A DNA stretch of 64,000 nt, from the NCBI GenBank assembly GCA_947464185.1, contig CANHVY010000013.1:1-64000 (forward strand), read 5' to 3'. A program made the position numbers and the translations under genes. This DNA is from Burkholderiales bacterium. GTDB taxonomy: Bacteria; Pseudomonadota; Gammaproteobacteria; Burkholderiales; Burkholderiaceae_C. The notes under the pieces were generated by a model. That model saw only the letters and a list, made by a program, of their open reading frames with translations, was not told where the DNA came from and made no database searches. Shown piece after piece: positions 8,559-16,105 of the stretch. How positions within the stretch are numbered: the first letter of the stretch is position 1; every line of letters begins with the position of its first letter.

Positions 8559-8587
8559 ATTTGATATACGTAAGATATACACACCAA
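8559..8587 (-). promoter_or_regulatory. Candidate Wadjet operon promoter with direct-repeat operator
   Basis: On the minus strand a -35-like TTGGTG (8582-8587) and a -10-like TCAAAT (8559-8564) are spaced by 17 bp. The spacer contains two identical 7-bp direct repeats, GATATAC at 8563-8569 and 8574-8580 (plus-strand reading), exactly 11 bp apart. Such spacing suits an RHH dimer pair and would block RNA polymerase. The match to consensus is only partial. Confidence 0.45.
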
Positions 8588-8750
8588 CCCAAGTTTTTCC
8601 ACTGAGTTCGAGGCGCTGTATTCGGTGTACTGACGCTTGATTGCATGCAAATCTTGAACGATCAGCTCGATGTCCGTGCAGTGCCAGTCATCGAGCAAAC
8701 TTTAGACTGCAAAGCGCATCTACCCGACACCCGACGCCCACCCAGCAGGT

Positions 8751-8785
8751 CGCTTCAGCGGACGGCTATGGTGTCCGCTGAAGCG
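8751..8785. repeat. 13-bp perfect inverted repeat
   Basis: CGCTTCAGCGGAC (8751-8763) and its exact reverse complement (8773-8785) are separated by 9 bases. No T-tract follows on either strand. The repeat lies between the Wadjet promoter and the mltB remnant, in about 250 bases (8588-8844) where no gene is recognised. It could be a terminator, a mobile-element scar or a protein-binding site. Confidence 0.5.
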
Positions 8786-8844
8786 AGGACGAACTCCTCG
8801 ATTGCGGCGTGGTCGATTTGACGCTACCGACGTCATGGCCCCTC

Positions 8845-9002
8845 CTCGAGACACCCGCCGCACCGCGTTCCCCATCTCGATCACCGCCATTGCGCAGTAG
8901 CTGCTCCAGTTGTAGCGCGTGGCGGCGTAGAAGTTGCTGGTGCCGGCCACGTGGCTGGGGGCGGCGTCGCCGTTCTGCAGTTCCACCAGGCCAGCAGGCG
9001 TG
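8845..9002 (-). pseudogene. Duplicated 3'-end fragment of mltB
   Basis: On the minus strand this stretch reads LQNGDAAPSHVAGTSNFYA... through AVIEMGNAVRRVSR. It matches the last ~50 residues of the complete mltB at 9592-10950 with only scattered differences. The DNA match covers roughly 8846-9001 against 9604-9757, in the same orientation. Homology stops before the MltB stop codon, and upstream it stops abruptly near 9002. It is therefore a direct-repeat remnant, and the brnTA cassette lies between the two copies. Confidence 0.88.
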
Positions 9003-9033
9003 CGATGGAGTGGGCGCTACCCTGACTCAGGCC

Positions 9034-9063
9034 TTGACATCGGATTTATTGTGCGCACAATAA
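9034..9063 (+). promoter_or_regulatory. brnTA promoter with 18-bp palindromic operator
   Basis: A perfect -35 box, TTGACA (9034-9039), is followed 16 bases later by CACAAT (9056-9061) as a -10. A perfect 18-bp palindrome, TTATTGTGCGCACAATAA (9046-9063), covers the -10 and ends seven bases before the brnT start. BrnA-type antitoxins repress their own promoters, so this is probably the BrnA/BrnTA operator. Confidence 0.7.
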
Positions 9064-9069
9064 GTTCGT

Positions 9070-9354
9070 GTGGAGGTCAGCTTCGATCCTGCAAAGAACG
9101 AGCGCAACATCCGAGAGCGCGGGCTGTCGTTTGAACTCGCAGGGGAGCTTGATTTCGAAACGGCTCTTTTCCAGCCTGACACGCGCCGCGACTATGGTGA
9201 GCAGCGCGTCCGGGTGCTGGGCCGGCTGAAAGGGCGCGCTCATGCGTTGGTGTTCGTGGAAACTCCCAAGGGCATCCGTGTCATCAGCTTTCGCAAGGCC
9301 AATGCACGTGAGGTGAACATCTATGAGCAAGAAACCCAAGCCCCAGCCGGTTGA
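9070..9354 (+). CDS. brnT: BrnT-type ribonuclease toxin
   Basis: This 94-residue protein has BrnT-family features. The N-terminal VSFDPAKNERNIRERGLSFE matches the family pattern (F-D-P-x-K-x-x-x-N-x-x-K/R-H/R-G-x-x-F). The C-terminal part contains RVISFRKANAREVNIYE, like the conserved R-I-I-S-A-R-K-A box. BrnT proteins are RelE-fold ribonucleases that inhibit translation. The start is GTG at 9070, with no strong SD. It overlaps brnA by 32 bp. The pair runs antiparallel to mltB and sits between mltB and a duplicated mltB 3' end. Confidence 0.88.
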   Translation: MEVSFDPAKNERNIRERGLSFELAGELDFETALFQPDTRRDYGEQRVRVLGRLKGRAHALVFVETPKGIRVISFRKANAREVNIYEQETQAPAG

Positions 9355-9577
9355 TGACGACAACCCCGAATGGACGGCGCAGGAGGCTGCTGCTTCCAAG
9401 CGCTTTGCAGATCTGCCCGCCACCTTGCAAGGCAAGCTGCGCGGTCGGCCCAAGTCGGCGGTGGTGAAGGCACGCCTGACGGTTCGTGTGGAGCCGCAGG
9501 CCCTGGAGCGTTGGCGGGCCAGTGGCCCGGGTTGGCAAACGCGTTTGGCAGCGCTGGTGGCGCGCATGGCGCCGTGA
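9323..9577 (+). CDS. brnA: BrnA-type antitoxin
   Basis: This 84-residue partner of brnT starts at ATG 9323 inside the brnT 3' end. The N-terminal half contains NPEWTAQE, typical of BrnA toxin-binding regions. The C-terminal half (ARLTVRVEPQALERWRASG...) is the ribbon-helix-helix DNA-binding part. It should neutralise BrnT and repress the promoter at the 9046-9063 palindrome. Its stop is only 14 bp from the convergent mltB stop codon. Confidence 0.85.
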   Translation: MSKKPKPQPVDDDNPEWTAQEAAASKRFADLPATLQGKLRGRPKSAVVKARLTVRVEPQALERWRASGPGWQTRLAALVARMAP

Positions 9578-9591
9578 CGGTCATGTAGAAA

Positions 9592-10950
9592 TCACTGCGC
9601 TGCCCGATACACCCTCCTCACCGCCTGCCCCAGCTCGATCACCGCCATCGCGTAGTAGCTGCTCCAGTTGTAGCGGGTGACGGCGTAGAAGTTGCTGGTG
9701 CCGGCCACGTAGCTGGGGGCGGCGTCGCCGTTCTGCAGTTCCACCAGGGCCAGCAGGCCGTCGTGCTGGCGGGCGGGCTCGGGCAGTTCGGCGCCGCGCT
9801 GGGCGAACTGCGCGGGGGTGAAGCTGGGCAGGATGTCGGGGGCCAGCAGCACGGCGCGGTCGCTCACGTCCACGGGCGCGGCCACGGCGTAGTGGGTGGG
9901 CATGTCGCGCACCCAGCCGAAGGCGGCCAGGTAGTGCGCCACGCTGCCGATGGCGTCGGCCGGGTTGCGGTGCAGGTCGATGTGGCCGTCTTCGTCGAAG
10001 TCCACGGCCCAGCGGTTCAGGCTGCCGGGCATGAACTGCGGCAGGCCCAGCGCGCCGGCGAAAGAGCCCATGTAACTGGCCGGCTCCACCTGCTCGCGGT
10101 AGGCCAGCAGCAGCAAGTTCTCGAGTTCGGAGCGGAAGAACTCGCTGCGGTCGCGCCGGCCGGGGGGGAAGTCGAAGGCCAGGGTGGCCAGGGCGTCCAG
10201 GGCGCGGAAGCTGCCCATGTGCCGGCCGTAGAAGGTTTCCACGCCGATGATGCCGACGATGAGCGAAGCCGGCACGCCCCAGCGGGCCTCGGCCGCTTCC
10301 AGCCATCGTTCGTGGGCACGCCAGAACGCCAGCCCGGCCTGGATGCGTTGCGGTTCGACGAAGCGGTCGCGGTAGGCGGCCCAGTTCTTGGCCGTGCCCG
10401 CGGGCGGCGGCATGATCAGGCGCTGCACCGAGGGCAGCCTGCGCGCTTCGCCCAGTTGGCGCTCCAGCGTGGCCGGCTCCAGCCCGTGGCGCGCGGCCAC
10501 CTCGGCGGCGAAGCGCAGCACGTCGTCGCGCCGGCCGTAGGCCGTGCCTGCGCTGGCGGTTGTCGTGGCCGCGGCCGCGGTGGCCGCCGTGGCCTTGACC
10601 GCCTTCTTGCGTGCCGAGGTCTTGGCACCCGCAGACTTGCTGCCCGCCTTCTGGGGCGATGCCGCCTGGGCCTTGAACCTGGCCGTCGCCGGGCTTTTGG
10701 CTGCCGTTGGCCCCTGGGTGACGCCCTGCGCCAGGGCTGGCGCGGGGGCGAGCGTGGCGAGGCTCATGCCCACGACGAGACAAGCCGGAAGGGTGAGTGA
10801 AAGGGTGAATGAAAGGGCGAGTGAATGCGTCACGGAGATCGGGGCTGATGAACCCGCAGAACGGGCGTCAGAACGGGTGGCCGACATCGGCATCGAGCAG
10901 GGTGCCGAACAGAATGAAACCAGGCGGGCCAGGATCCGGGCTGAGTTCAT
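9592..10950 (-). CDS. mltB: Lytic murein transglycosylase B (MltB family)
   Basis: This 452-residue protein cleaves peptidoglycan glycan strands in the periplasm. After a long N-terminal extension comes a signal-peptide-like segment (ACLVVGMSLATLAPAPALAQ) and an Ala/Lys-rich linker. The catalytic domain has the family-3 motifs: the glutamate in VETFYG, GLPQFMPGS and YNWSSYYAMAVIELG. ATG 10950 overlaps the stop of the transglutaminase gene by 4 bp, which supports that start. A shorter start nearer the signal sequence is possible. It is the last gene of the moxR operon, and its 3' end is duplicated at 8845-9002. Confidence 0.9.
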   Translation of the reverse strand: MNSARILARLVSFCSAPCSMPMSATRSDARSAGSSAPISVTHSLALSFTLSLTLPACLVVGMSLATLAPAPALAQGVTQGPTAAKSPATARFKAQAASPQKAGSKSAGAKTSARKKAVKATAATAAAATTTASAGTAYGRRDDVLRFAAEVAARHGLEPATLERQLGEARRLPSVQRLIMPPPAGTAKNWAAYRDRFVEPQRIQAGLAFWRAHERWLEAAEARWGVPASLIVGIIGVETFYGRHMGSFRALDALATLAFDFPPGRRDRSEFFRSELENLLLLAYREQVEPASYMGSFAGALGLPQFMPGSLNRWAVDFDEDGHIDLHRNPADAIGSVAHYLAAFGWVRDMPTHYAVAAPVDVSDRAVLLAPDILPSFTPAQFAQRGAELPEPARQHDGLLALVELQNGDAAPSYVAGTSNFYAVTRYNWSSYYAMAVIELGQAVRRVYRAAQ

Positions 10951-13088
10951 GGGGGCGAGCGTAGCGCAGCGCCCGGTGTCTGGGCCGAAGGCGACGGCGA
11001 TGGCGACGGCGATGGCGAAGGCGTGCGGGGCAGTCTGCGGGCCGCTTCGACCTGGTGCCGGAAACGGCGGTGCCATTGCGGGGGCACCCGGGCGCCGGCG
11101 TCGGCCTGCCGGCCGTAGCGCAGGCGCTCCAGCTCCAGCAGCGCCTGCACCAGCGGCTCGGCCCCCGGGCCCAGCGCCTGCAGCACGCGCTGGCCCCAGG
11201 CGCGCGGCCCTTCGTGCGGCGGGCAGGGTACACCCAGGCGCTGCAACCCGCGCGCCACCGCGGCCTGGGTGCGCTGCCAGGGGGTGCGGCGGCGGCGGTG
11301 CCACGCGGCCCAGGCCAGGCCCGCCAGGGCGGCGGCCACCATCAGCCCCAGCAGCGCACGCGCCAGGTCCATCAGGCTGGGGGTTTGCACGCCAAGGCGT
11401 TCCAGCAGGCTGAACTGCTGGGCCCGGGAGTAGCCCAGCACCCACTGGTTCCAGCGCTGGTCCAGGCGCTCCCAGGCCCGGCGCAGCGTGAGCAGCATCT
11501 CCGGGTTGACGTTGGCGAAGGCCTGGCCGACCAGGCCACGCGGCGGGGTGAGGTTGCGGCTGCGCTCGATGCGATCGGGTGCCACGGCGGCGGTGGGGTC
11601 CACGCGCACCCAGCCTTCGCCGGGCTGCCAGATCTCCGCCCAGGCATGGGCGTGGCGCTGGCGCACCACCCACCAGCCGTCCACGGGCGCGGGGTCGGCC
11701 CCCTGGTAGCCCGTGACGATGCGCGCGGGCACGTCCAGCGCGCGCATCACCACCACGAAGGCCGAGGCGAAGTGTTCGCAGAAGCCGGCGCGGCGGTCCA
11801 GCCAGAACTCGTCCACGGCGTCACGCCCGTAGGTGCCGGGTGAGAAGGTGTAAGCGAAGCCCGCGCTGCGCACGTGCGCCAGCACGGCGTTGGCCAGGGT
11901 GCGGGCGTCGGCGTCCACCAGGCCGGGCTGGCGGCGCAGTTCTGCGGCCCAGGCCATGGTGCGGGGGTTGAAGCCCGCGGGCAGGTCCACCAGGTCGCGC
12001 AGGGCGTAGGCCCCGGCGCGGGTGCCGTGGCCCCAGCGCTCCCAGACCTGGGCGCGCACCTGCAGCACCGAGGCCACGGGGGGCGACACCTGCCACTGCA
12101 GATCGCTGCGCAGTTCCACCGTCTGCAGGGCATCGGGCGGCGTCAGCTCCAGCGGCGGGGCCGTGCCTTCCAGCAGCGGCAGCAAGGGCAGCCGGCTGGG
12201 CTCCAGGGTCATCGTGTAGGGCAGGGCGGTGCCGGCCCATTCCAGATCGGTGGGCAGGTCGGGCGTCCACGAGGGCAGGCCGGCGGGCACGGGGGCGGGG
12301 TCGCGCGTCCAGGTGCGGCCGTCGAACCAGGCCAGCACCGGGCCGCGGAAGTACAGCGACGACGGCGGCGGTGCAGGCCCTTCGAAGCGCACGCGCAGGG
12401 CGATGGACTCGTCGGCCGCCAGCTCGGCCATGCTGCCCATCTGCAGCGTGCCGGACAGCCCTGTGCGCGCGCTGGTGCGGTCGGGCAGCGCCCACAGCGG
12501 GTCCAGGCGGGGGAAGAACAGGAACAGGGCCACCATCACCGGCGTGCCCAGGGCAGCGGCGCGCAGGGCCACGGCCGCGGCCTGGCGCAGCGGGGGCCGC
12601 CCCACGGGCATGTGGGCCAGCACCAGCGCGGTCAGCAGGCCCCACACCGCCACGGCCATGGCCAGCGCGGTGCCCAGGCCCTGGGCGTCGAAGAAGTGCG
12701 TCAGCACCACGAAGAAGCCCAGGAAGAACAGCACCACCGCGTCCCGGCGGGCGCGCAGTTCCAGTGTCTTCAGCGCCATCAGCACCACCAGCAGGGACAC
12801 ACCGGCCTCGCGCCCGAGCAACGTGCCTTCGTGCCAGGCGGTGGCCGTCGCGCTCAGCACCAGCAGCCCCACCACCGTCCAGCGGCCTGGCAGCGGCCGG
12901 CGCGCCAGCGTGAGGTGCACGCGCCAGGCCAGCAGGGCCGCCACGCCCAGGCCGAACCACACCGGGCGGTGTGCCAGGTGCGGGGCGATGGTCCACGCCG
13001 ACACGGCCACGAGGAACAGCGCGTCCCGTGCATCGCGGGGCAGGCGGCTCCAGCCCGTGGCCGCAGCTGTCCAGGGCCGGGTGCTCAT
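10947..13088 (-). CDS. DUF3488 / transglutaminase-like membrane protein (TgpA type)
   Basis: This 713-residue protein has about five to six N-terminal membrane segments (roughly residues 20-210), then a periplasmic transglutaminase-like domain. The catalytic triad is visible as Cys in DRRAGFCEHFASAF, His in RQRHAHAWAEIW and Asp in RVDPTAAVAP. A further membrane helix near residue 580 precedes a cytoplasmic tail ending in a Pro-Ser repeat. That tail is coded by a short tandem repeat near 10987-11021. The 4-bp overlaps with the DUF58 gene upstream and mltB downstream tie it into one operon. The substrate is unknown. Confidence 0.88.
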   Translation of the reverse strand: MSTRPWTAAATGWSRLPRDARDALFLVAVSAWTIAPHLAHRPVWFGLGVAALLAWRVHLTLARRPLPGRWTVVGLLVLSATATAWHEGTLLGREAGVSLLVVLMALKTLELRARRDAVVLFFLGFFVVLTHFFDAQGLGTALAMAVAVWGLLTALVLAHMPVGRPPLRQAAAVALRAAALGTPVMVALFLFFPRLDPLWALPDRTSARTGLSGTLQMGSMAELAADESIALRVRFEGPAPPPSSLYFRGPVLAWFDGRTWTRDPAPVPAGLPSWTPDLPTDLEWAGTALPYTMTLEPSRLPLLPLLEGTAPPLELTPPDALQTVELRSDLQWQVSPPVASVLQVRAQVWERWGHGTRAGAYALRDLVDLPAGFNPRTMAWAAELRRQPGLVDADARTLANAVLAHVRSAGFAYTFSPGTYGRDAVDEFWLDRRAGFCEHFASAFVVVMRALDVPARIVTGYQGADPAPVDGWWVVRQRHAHAWAEIWQPGEGWVRVDPTAAVAPDRIERSRNLTPPRGLVGQAFANVNPEMLLTLRRAWERLDQRWNQWVLGYSRAQQFSLLERLGVQTPSLMDLARALLGLMVAAALAGLAWAAWHRRRRTPWQRTQAAVARGLQRLGVPCPPHEGPRAWGQRVLQALGPGAEPLVQALLELERLRYGRQADAGARVPPQWHRRFRHQVEAARRLPRTPSPSPSPSPSPSAQTPGAALRSPP

Positions 13089-14110
13089 CGGGCTCCCGCG
13101 TTCCAGGTGCCCAGCGCGTCCAGCAGGGCACGGCGGTGGGCGTCGCCCGAGCCCGGCAGCCAGTGCTGCGCGCCCAGGCGCAGCCCCACGGGGCGGGCCG
13201 CCTGCTCGGCGGCCAGCACCCAGGCAGCCAGGCGCGACATCCGGTGCTCCAGGCCGCCCGCGGCGCTGCGCGCGGCGGCCTCGTCCAGCCACAGGGCCTG
13301 GCCCGGCAAGGCTTCGGCCTCGCGGCTGACCAGTTCACCTGTGCGCGCCGCCTTCTTCCAGGCCACCTGCCGCAGGGCATCGCCCGTGCGCCAGGGCCGC
13401 AACTGGTCGAAGGTGAGCTCTTGGCTGGCGGGTGCCACCTGCGGGGCCGGCGGGTGGGCTTGCGCGGGGCTGTCGTGGTCGGGCGTGGCTTGCGCGCCCC
13501 CGGCGGGCAGGGGCAAGGCAGGCTGTTCCGGCTTGGGCCAGGCCAGCACCCGCGCGGCCGGCCGCCACACCGTCCACGCGCGGAACAGCCCCAGCGGGAA
13601 GCGGGTCTCGGCCACGATGGGCGGCAGGGGCTGCCAACCGCGGGCGGCCAGCGGCAGTTGCAGCCGCACGGTGGCCGTGCCGCGCGCGGGCAGGTCTGTC
13701 CAGGCGCGCTCGTCCGGGGCCTTCCTCCGGCCCTCCCGTGGCCCCAGGGTGCGCCAGCCCAGGCCGATGCCGTGTCGTGCGGCGCCGGGGTTGTCCAGCG
13801 TGATCTCCACCTCCGCATGGCCGCCGGCGAAGGCCGGCCCGCCCGTGCGCAGCCGCATTTGCAGGCCGCGCAGGGTGGCGTGGGTCATGTGCAGGCCGGC
13901 CAGCGCGCTGCCGGCCAGCAAGAAGGTGAGGGCGTAGCCCAGGCTGAGCTGGTAATTGATGCTGGCCAGCAGCAGCACCAGCAGCAACACGCCGAACAGC
14001 GCCCCCGCGCCCGTGGGCAGGATGTAGGTGTTGCGCTGGCCGGTGCTGTGGTGGTCGGCCAGCGGCAGGCGGGCATCGAACCAGGCATTGAAGCGTGCAG
14101 ACAGCCTCAT
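13085..14110 (-). CDS. DUF58-domain membrane protein
   Basis: This 341-residue protein starts at ATG 14110. Two hydrophobic segments at about residues 35-75 are followed by a soluble part. That part carries the DUF58 hallmark LRPWRTGDALRQVAWKKAARTGELVSRE, which is seen in partners of MoxR ATPases. It lies 10 bp downstream of moxR and overlaps the transglutaminase gene by 4 bp. The function is probably in MoxR-dependent assembly or maturation of envelope proteins. The exact role is unknown. Confidence 0.88.
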   Translation of the reverse strand: MRLSARFNAWFDARLPLADHHSTGQRNTYILPTGAGALFGVLLLVLLLASINYQLSLGYALTFLLAGSALAGLHMTHATLRGLQMRLRTGGPAFAGGHAEVEITLDNPGAARHGIGLGWRTLGPREGRRKAPDERAWTDLPARGTATVRLQLPLAARGWQPLPPIVAETRFPLGLFRAWTVWRPAARVLAWPKPEQPALPLPAGGAQATPDHDSPAQAHPPAPQVAPASQELTFDQLRPWRTGDALRQVAWKKAARTGELVSREAEALPGQALWLDEAAARSAAGGLEHRMSRLAAWVLAAEQAARPVGLRLGAQHWLPGSGDAHRRALLDALGTWNAGAR

Positions 14111-14120
14111 GGCGACGGTG

Positions 14121-15047
14121 TCATGGCAGCGGCGTGGCCTCCACCATCGCCCGCACCTGCTCGCGCGCGCCCCGACCGGCGCCGGCGGCGGGCACCAGGC
14201 GGTGCGCGATGGTCTGCGGCAGGATGGCCTGCACGTCATCAGGGGCCACGTAGTCGCGCCCGGCCAGCAGCGCGCGGGCCCGTGCGGCGCGCAGCACCGC
14301 CAGAGCCGCGCGCGGGCTCAGGCCCTGCACGAACCAGCGGCCCGAGCGCGTGGCCTCCACCAGGGCCTGCAGGTAATCCAGCAGCGCATCGGACACCGCC
14401 ACCTCGCTGGCGGTGGCCTGGATCTGCTGCAATTCATCCGGCGTCATCACGGGCGTCAGCGCCGCCAGCGCGGCTCGACGGTCCTGGCCCGTCAGCAGGG
14501 CCCGCTCGGCCTGGCGGTCCGGGTAGCCCAGGGTGATGCACATGAGGAATCGGTCGAGCTGGCTTTCCGGCAGGGGATGGGTGCCCAGGTGCTCGGCCGG
14601 GTTCTGGGTGGCCACCACGAAGAAGGGGCTGGGCAGCGTGTGCGTGCGCTGGTCCACCGACACCTGGCGCTCTTCCATCGCCTCCAGCAGGGCGCTTTGC
14701 GTGCGCGGGCCGGCGCGGTTGATCTCATCGGCCAGCAGCACCTGGGTGAACACCGGCCCGGGGTGGAACACGAAGGCCTCGCGCGAGCGCTCGAACACGC
14801 TCACGCCCAGCAGGTCGCTGGGCATGAGGTCCGAGGTGAACTGCACCCGCGCGAAGCGAAGGCCCAGGGACACGGCCAAGGCCTGGGCCAGCGTGGTCTT
14901 GCCCACGCCGGGCACGTCCTCGATCAACAGGTGACCGCCCGCCACCAGGCAGGCCACGCAGTCTTCGATGCGGTCGCGCTTGCCGACGATGAGGGTGTCC
15001 ACCTGGTTCACCAGGGCTTTCAGGCGTGCATGAAGGAGTGCGTCCAT
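14121..15047 (-). CDS. MoxR-family AAA+ ATPase
   Basis: This 308-residue protein starts at ATG 15047. Walker A is VPGVGKTT (about residue 46), and Walker B with sensor elements is LLADEINRAGPRTQSALLEAMEE. A C-terminal lid domain follows. MoxR proteins act as chaperone-like ATPases together with DUF58 and VWA partners, and the next gene here is DUF58. It is the first gene of a four-gene operon ending at mltB. Its promoter should lie in the short divergent gap to the HDAC-like gene (15048-15163). Confidence 0.92.
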   Translation of the reverse strand: MDALLHARLKALVNQVDTLIVGKRDRIEDCVACLVAGGHLLIEDVPGVGKTTLAQALAVSLGLRFARVQFTSDLMPSDLLGVSVFERSREAFVFHPGPVFTQVLLADEINRAGPRTQSALLEAMEERQVSVDQRTHTLPSPFFVVATQNPAEHLGTHPLPESQLDRFLMCITLGYPDRQAERALLTGQDRRAALAALTPVMTPDELQQIQATASEVAVSDALLDYLQALVEATRSGRWFVQGLSPRAALAVLRAARARALLAGRDYVAPDDVQAILPQTIAHRLVPAAGAGRGAREQVRAMVEATPLP

Positions 15048-15163
15048 GGCGCGCACCTTACCCGAATTCCCCAGGGCCACGGCGTTGGCGGGCATGCGCC
15101 GGAAGCGCCGGTGTCGGGCTGGCGTGCGCCACCTGCGCCGCGCACTGCGCGACACTCCAGTGC

Positions 15164-16105
15164 ATGAGCACCGCCTTCTACGCCCCGCCAGAGTGCCGCG
15201 CCCATGACATGGGTGCCGGACACCCGGAATGCCCCCAGCGCCTGGACGCCATCCACGACCTGCTGCGCGCCACCGGCCTGGACCTGGCGCTTGACCACCG
15301 CGAGGCCCCGCCCGCGCCTGACGAAGCCCTGGGCCGGGCCCACGCCGCGGCCTACGTGCGCGAGATGCGCGAGCTGATGCAGCAGTGCAGCCAAAGCGGC
15401 CGGCCCCGTGCGGTGGACCCGGACACCAGCCTGTGCCCGGCCACCGCCGATGCGGCGCTGAAGAGCGCCGGGGCCGCGCTGGCCGCCACCGACGCGGTGA
15501 TCGACGGCAGCGTCGCTAACGCGTTCTGCGCCATCCGCCCCCCCGGCCACCACGCCACGCGCGACGCCGCCATGGGTTTTTGCTTCTTCAACAACGTGGC
15601 CGTGGCGGCGCGCCACGCGCTGGACGTGCGCGGGCTGCAGCGCGTGGCCATCATCGATTTCGACGTGCACCACGGCAACGGCACCGAGGACATCGTGGCC
15701 GGTGACGAGCGCATCCTGATGTGCAGCTTCTTCCAGCACCCGCTGTACCCCTACAGCGGCGCGGTGCCCAAGGGCACGAACATGGTCAACGTGCCCGTGG
15801 CCCCGTACACGCGCGGGCCGGCCGTGCGCGAGTTGATCGAGCAGCAGTGGATGCCGGCCCTGGAGACGTTCCGGCCGCAGATGCTGTTCATCTCCGCCGG
15901 GTTCGACGCCCACCGCGAAGACGAACTCGGGCAGATGGGGCTGGTGGAGGCCGATTACGCCTGGATCACCCGCCGCCTGATGGACGTGGCCGATGCGCAC
16001 GCGCAGGGCCGCATCGTGTCCTGCCTGGAGGGCGGCTACCACCTGAGCGCTCTGGCTCGCAGCGTGGCGGCGCACCTGCGGGAGCTGGCCGGGGTGGCGG
16101 CATGA
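15164..16105 (+). CDS. Histone-deacetylase-family hydrolase
   Basis: This 313-residue zinc hydrolase belongs to the HDAC/acetoin-utilisation/acetylpolyamine amidohydrolase superfamily. The family motifs are all present: RPPGHHA, MGFCFFNNVAVAA, DFDVHHGNGT (metal ligands), SAGFDAHREDELGQM and LEGGYH. The substrate is probably an acetylated lysine or small amine, but cannot be told from sequence. It is divergent from moxR and overlaps mscS by 4 bp (ATGA). Confidence 0.9.
   Translation: MSTAFYAPPECRAHDMGAGHPECPQRLDAIHDLLRATGLDLALDHREAPPAPDEALGRAHAAAYVREMRELMQQCSQSGRPRAVDPDTSLCPATADAALKSAGAALAATDAVIDGSVANAFCAIRPPGHHATRDAAMGFCFFNNVAVAARHALDVRGLQRVAIIDFDVHHGNGTEDIVAGDERILMCSFFQHPLYPYSGAVPKGTNMVNVPVAPYTRGPAVRELIEQQWMPALETFRPQMLFISAGFDAHREDELGQMGLVEADYAWITRRLMDVADAHAQGRIVSCLEGGYHLSALARSVAAHLRELAGVAA

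Noticed and set aside
9046-9063. Palindrome before brnT as a terminator
   Set aside because: It overlaps the -10 of a good promoter and has no loop or T-tract, so an operator is more likely.
10947-13292. Longer N-terminus for the transglutaminase gene, starting at 13292
   Set aside because: The extra part is an out-of-frame reading of the DUF58 gene. ATG 13088 overlaps the DUF58 stop and begins the recognisable protein.
11874-13937. Long plus-strand open frames opposite the transglutaminase/DUF58 genes, and similar antisense frames over mrp, acs and others
   Set aside because: They are Gln/His/Arg/Ala-rich shadow frames caused by high GC at third codon positions, without homology or ribosome sites.
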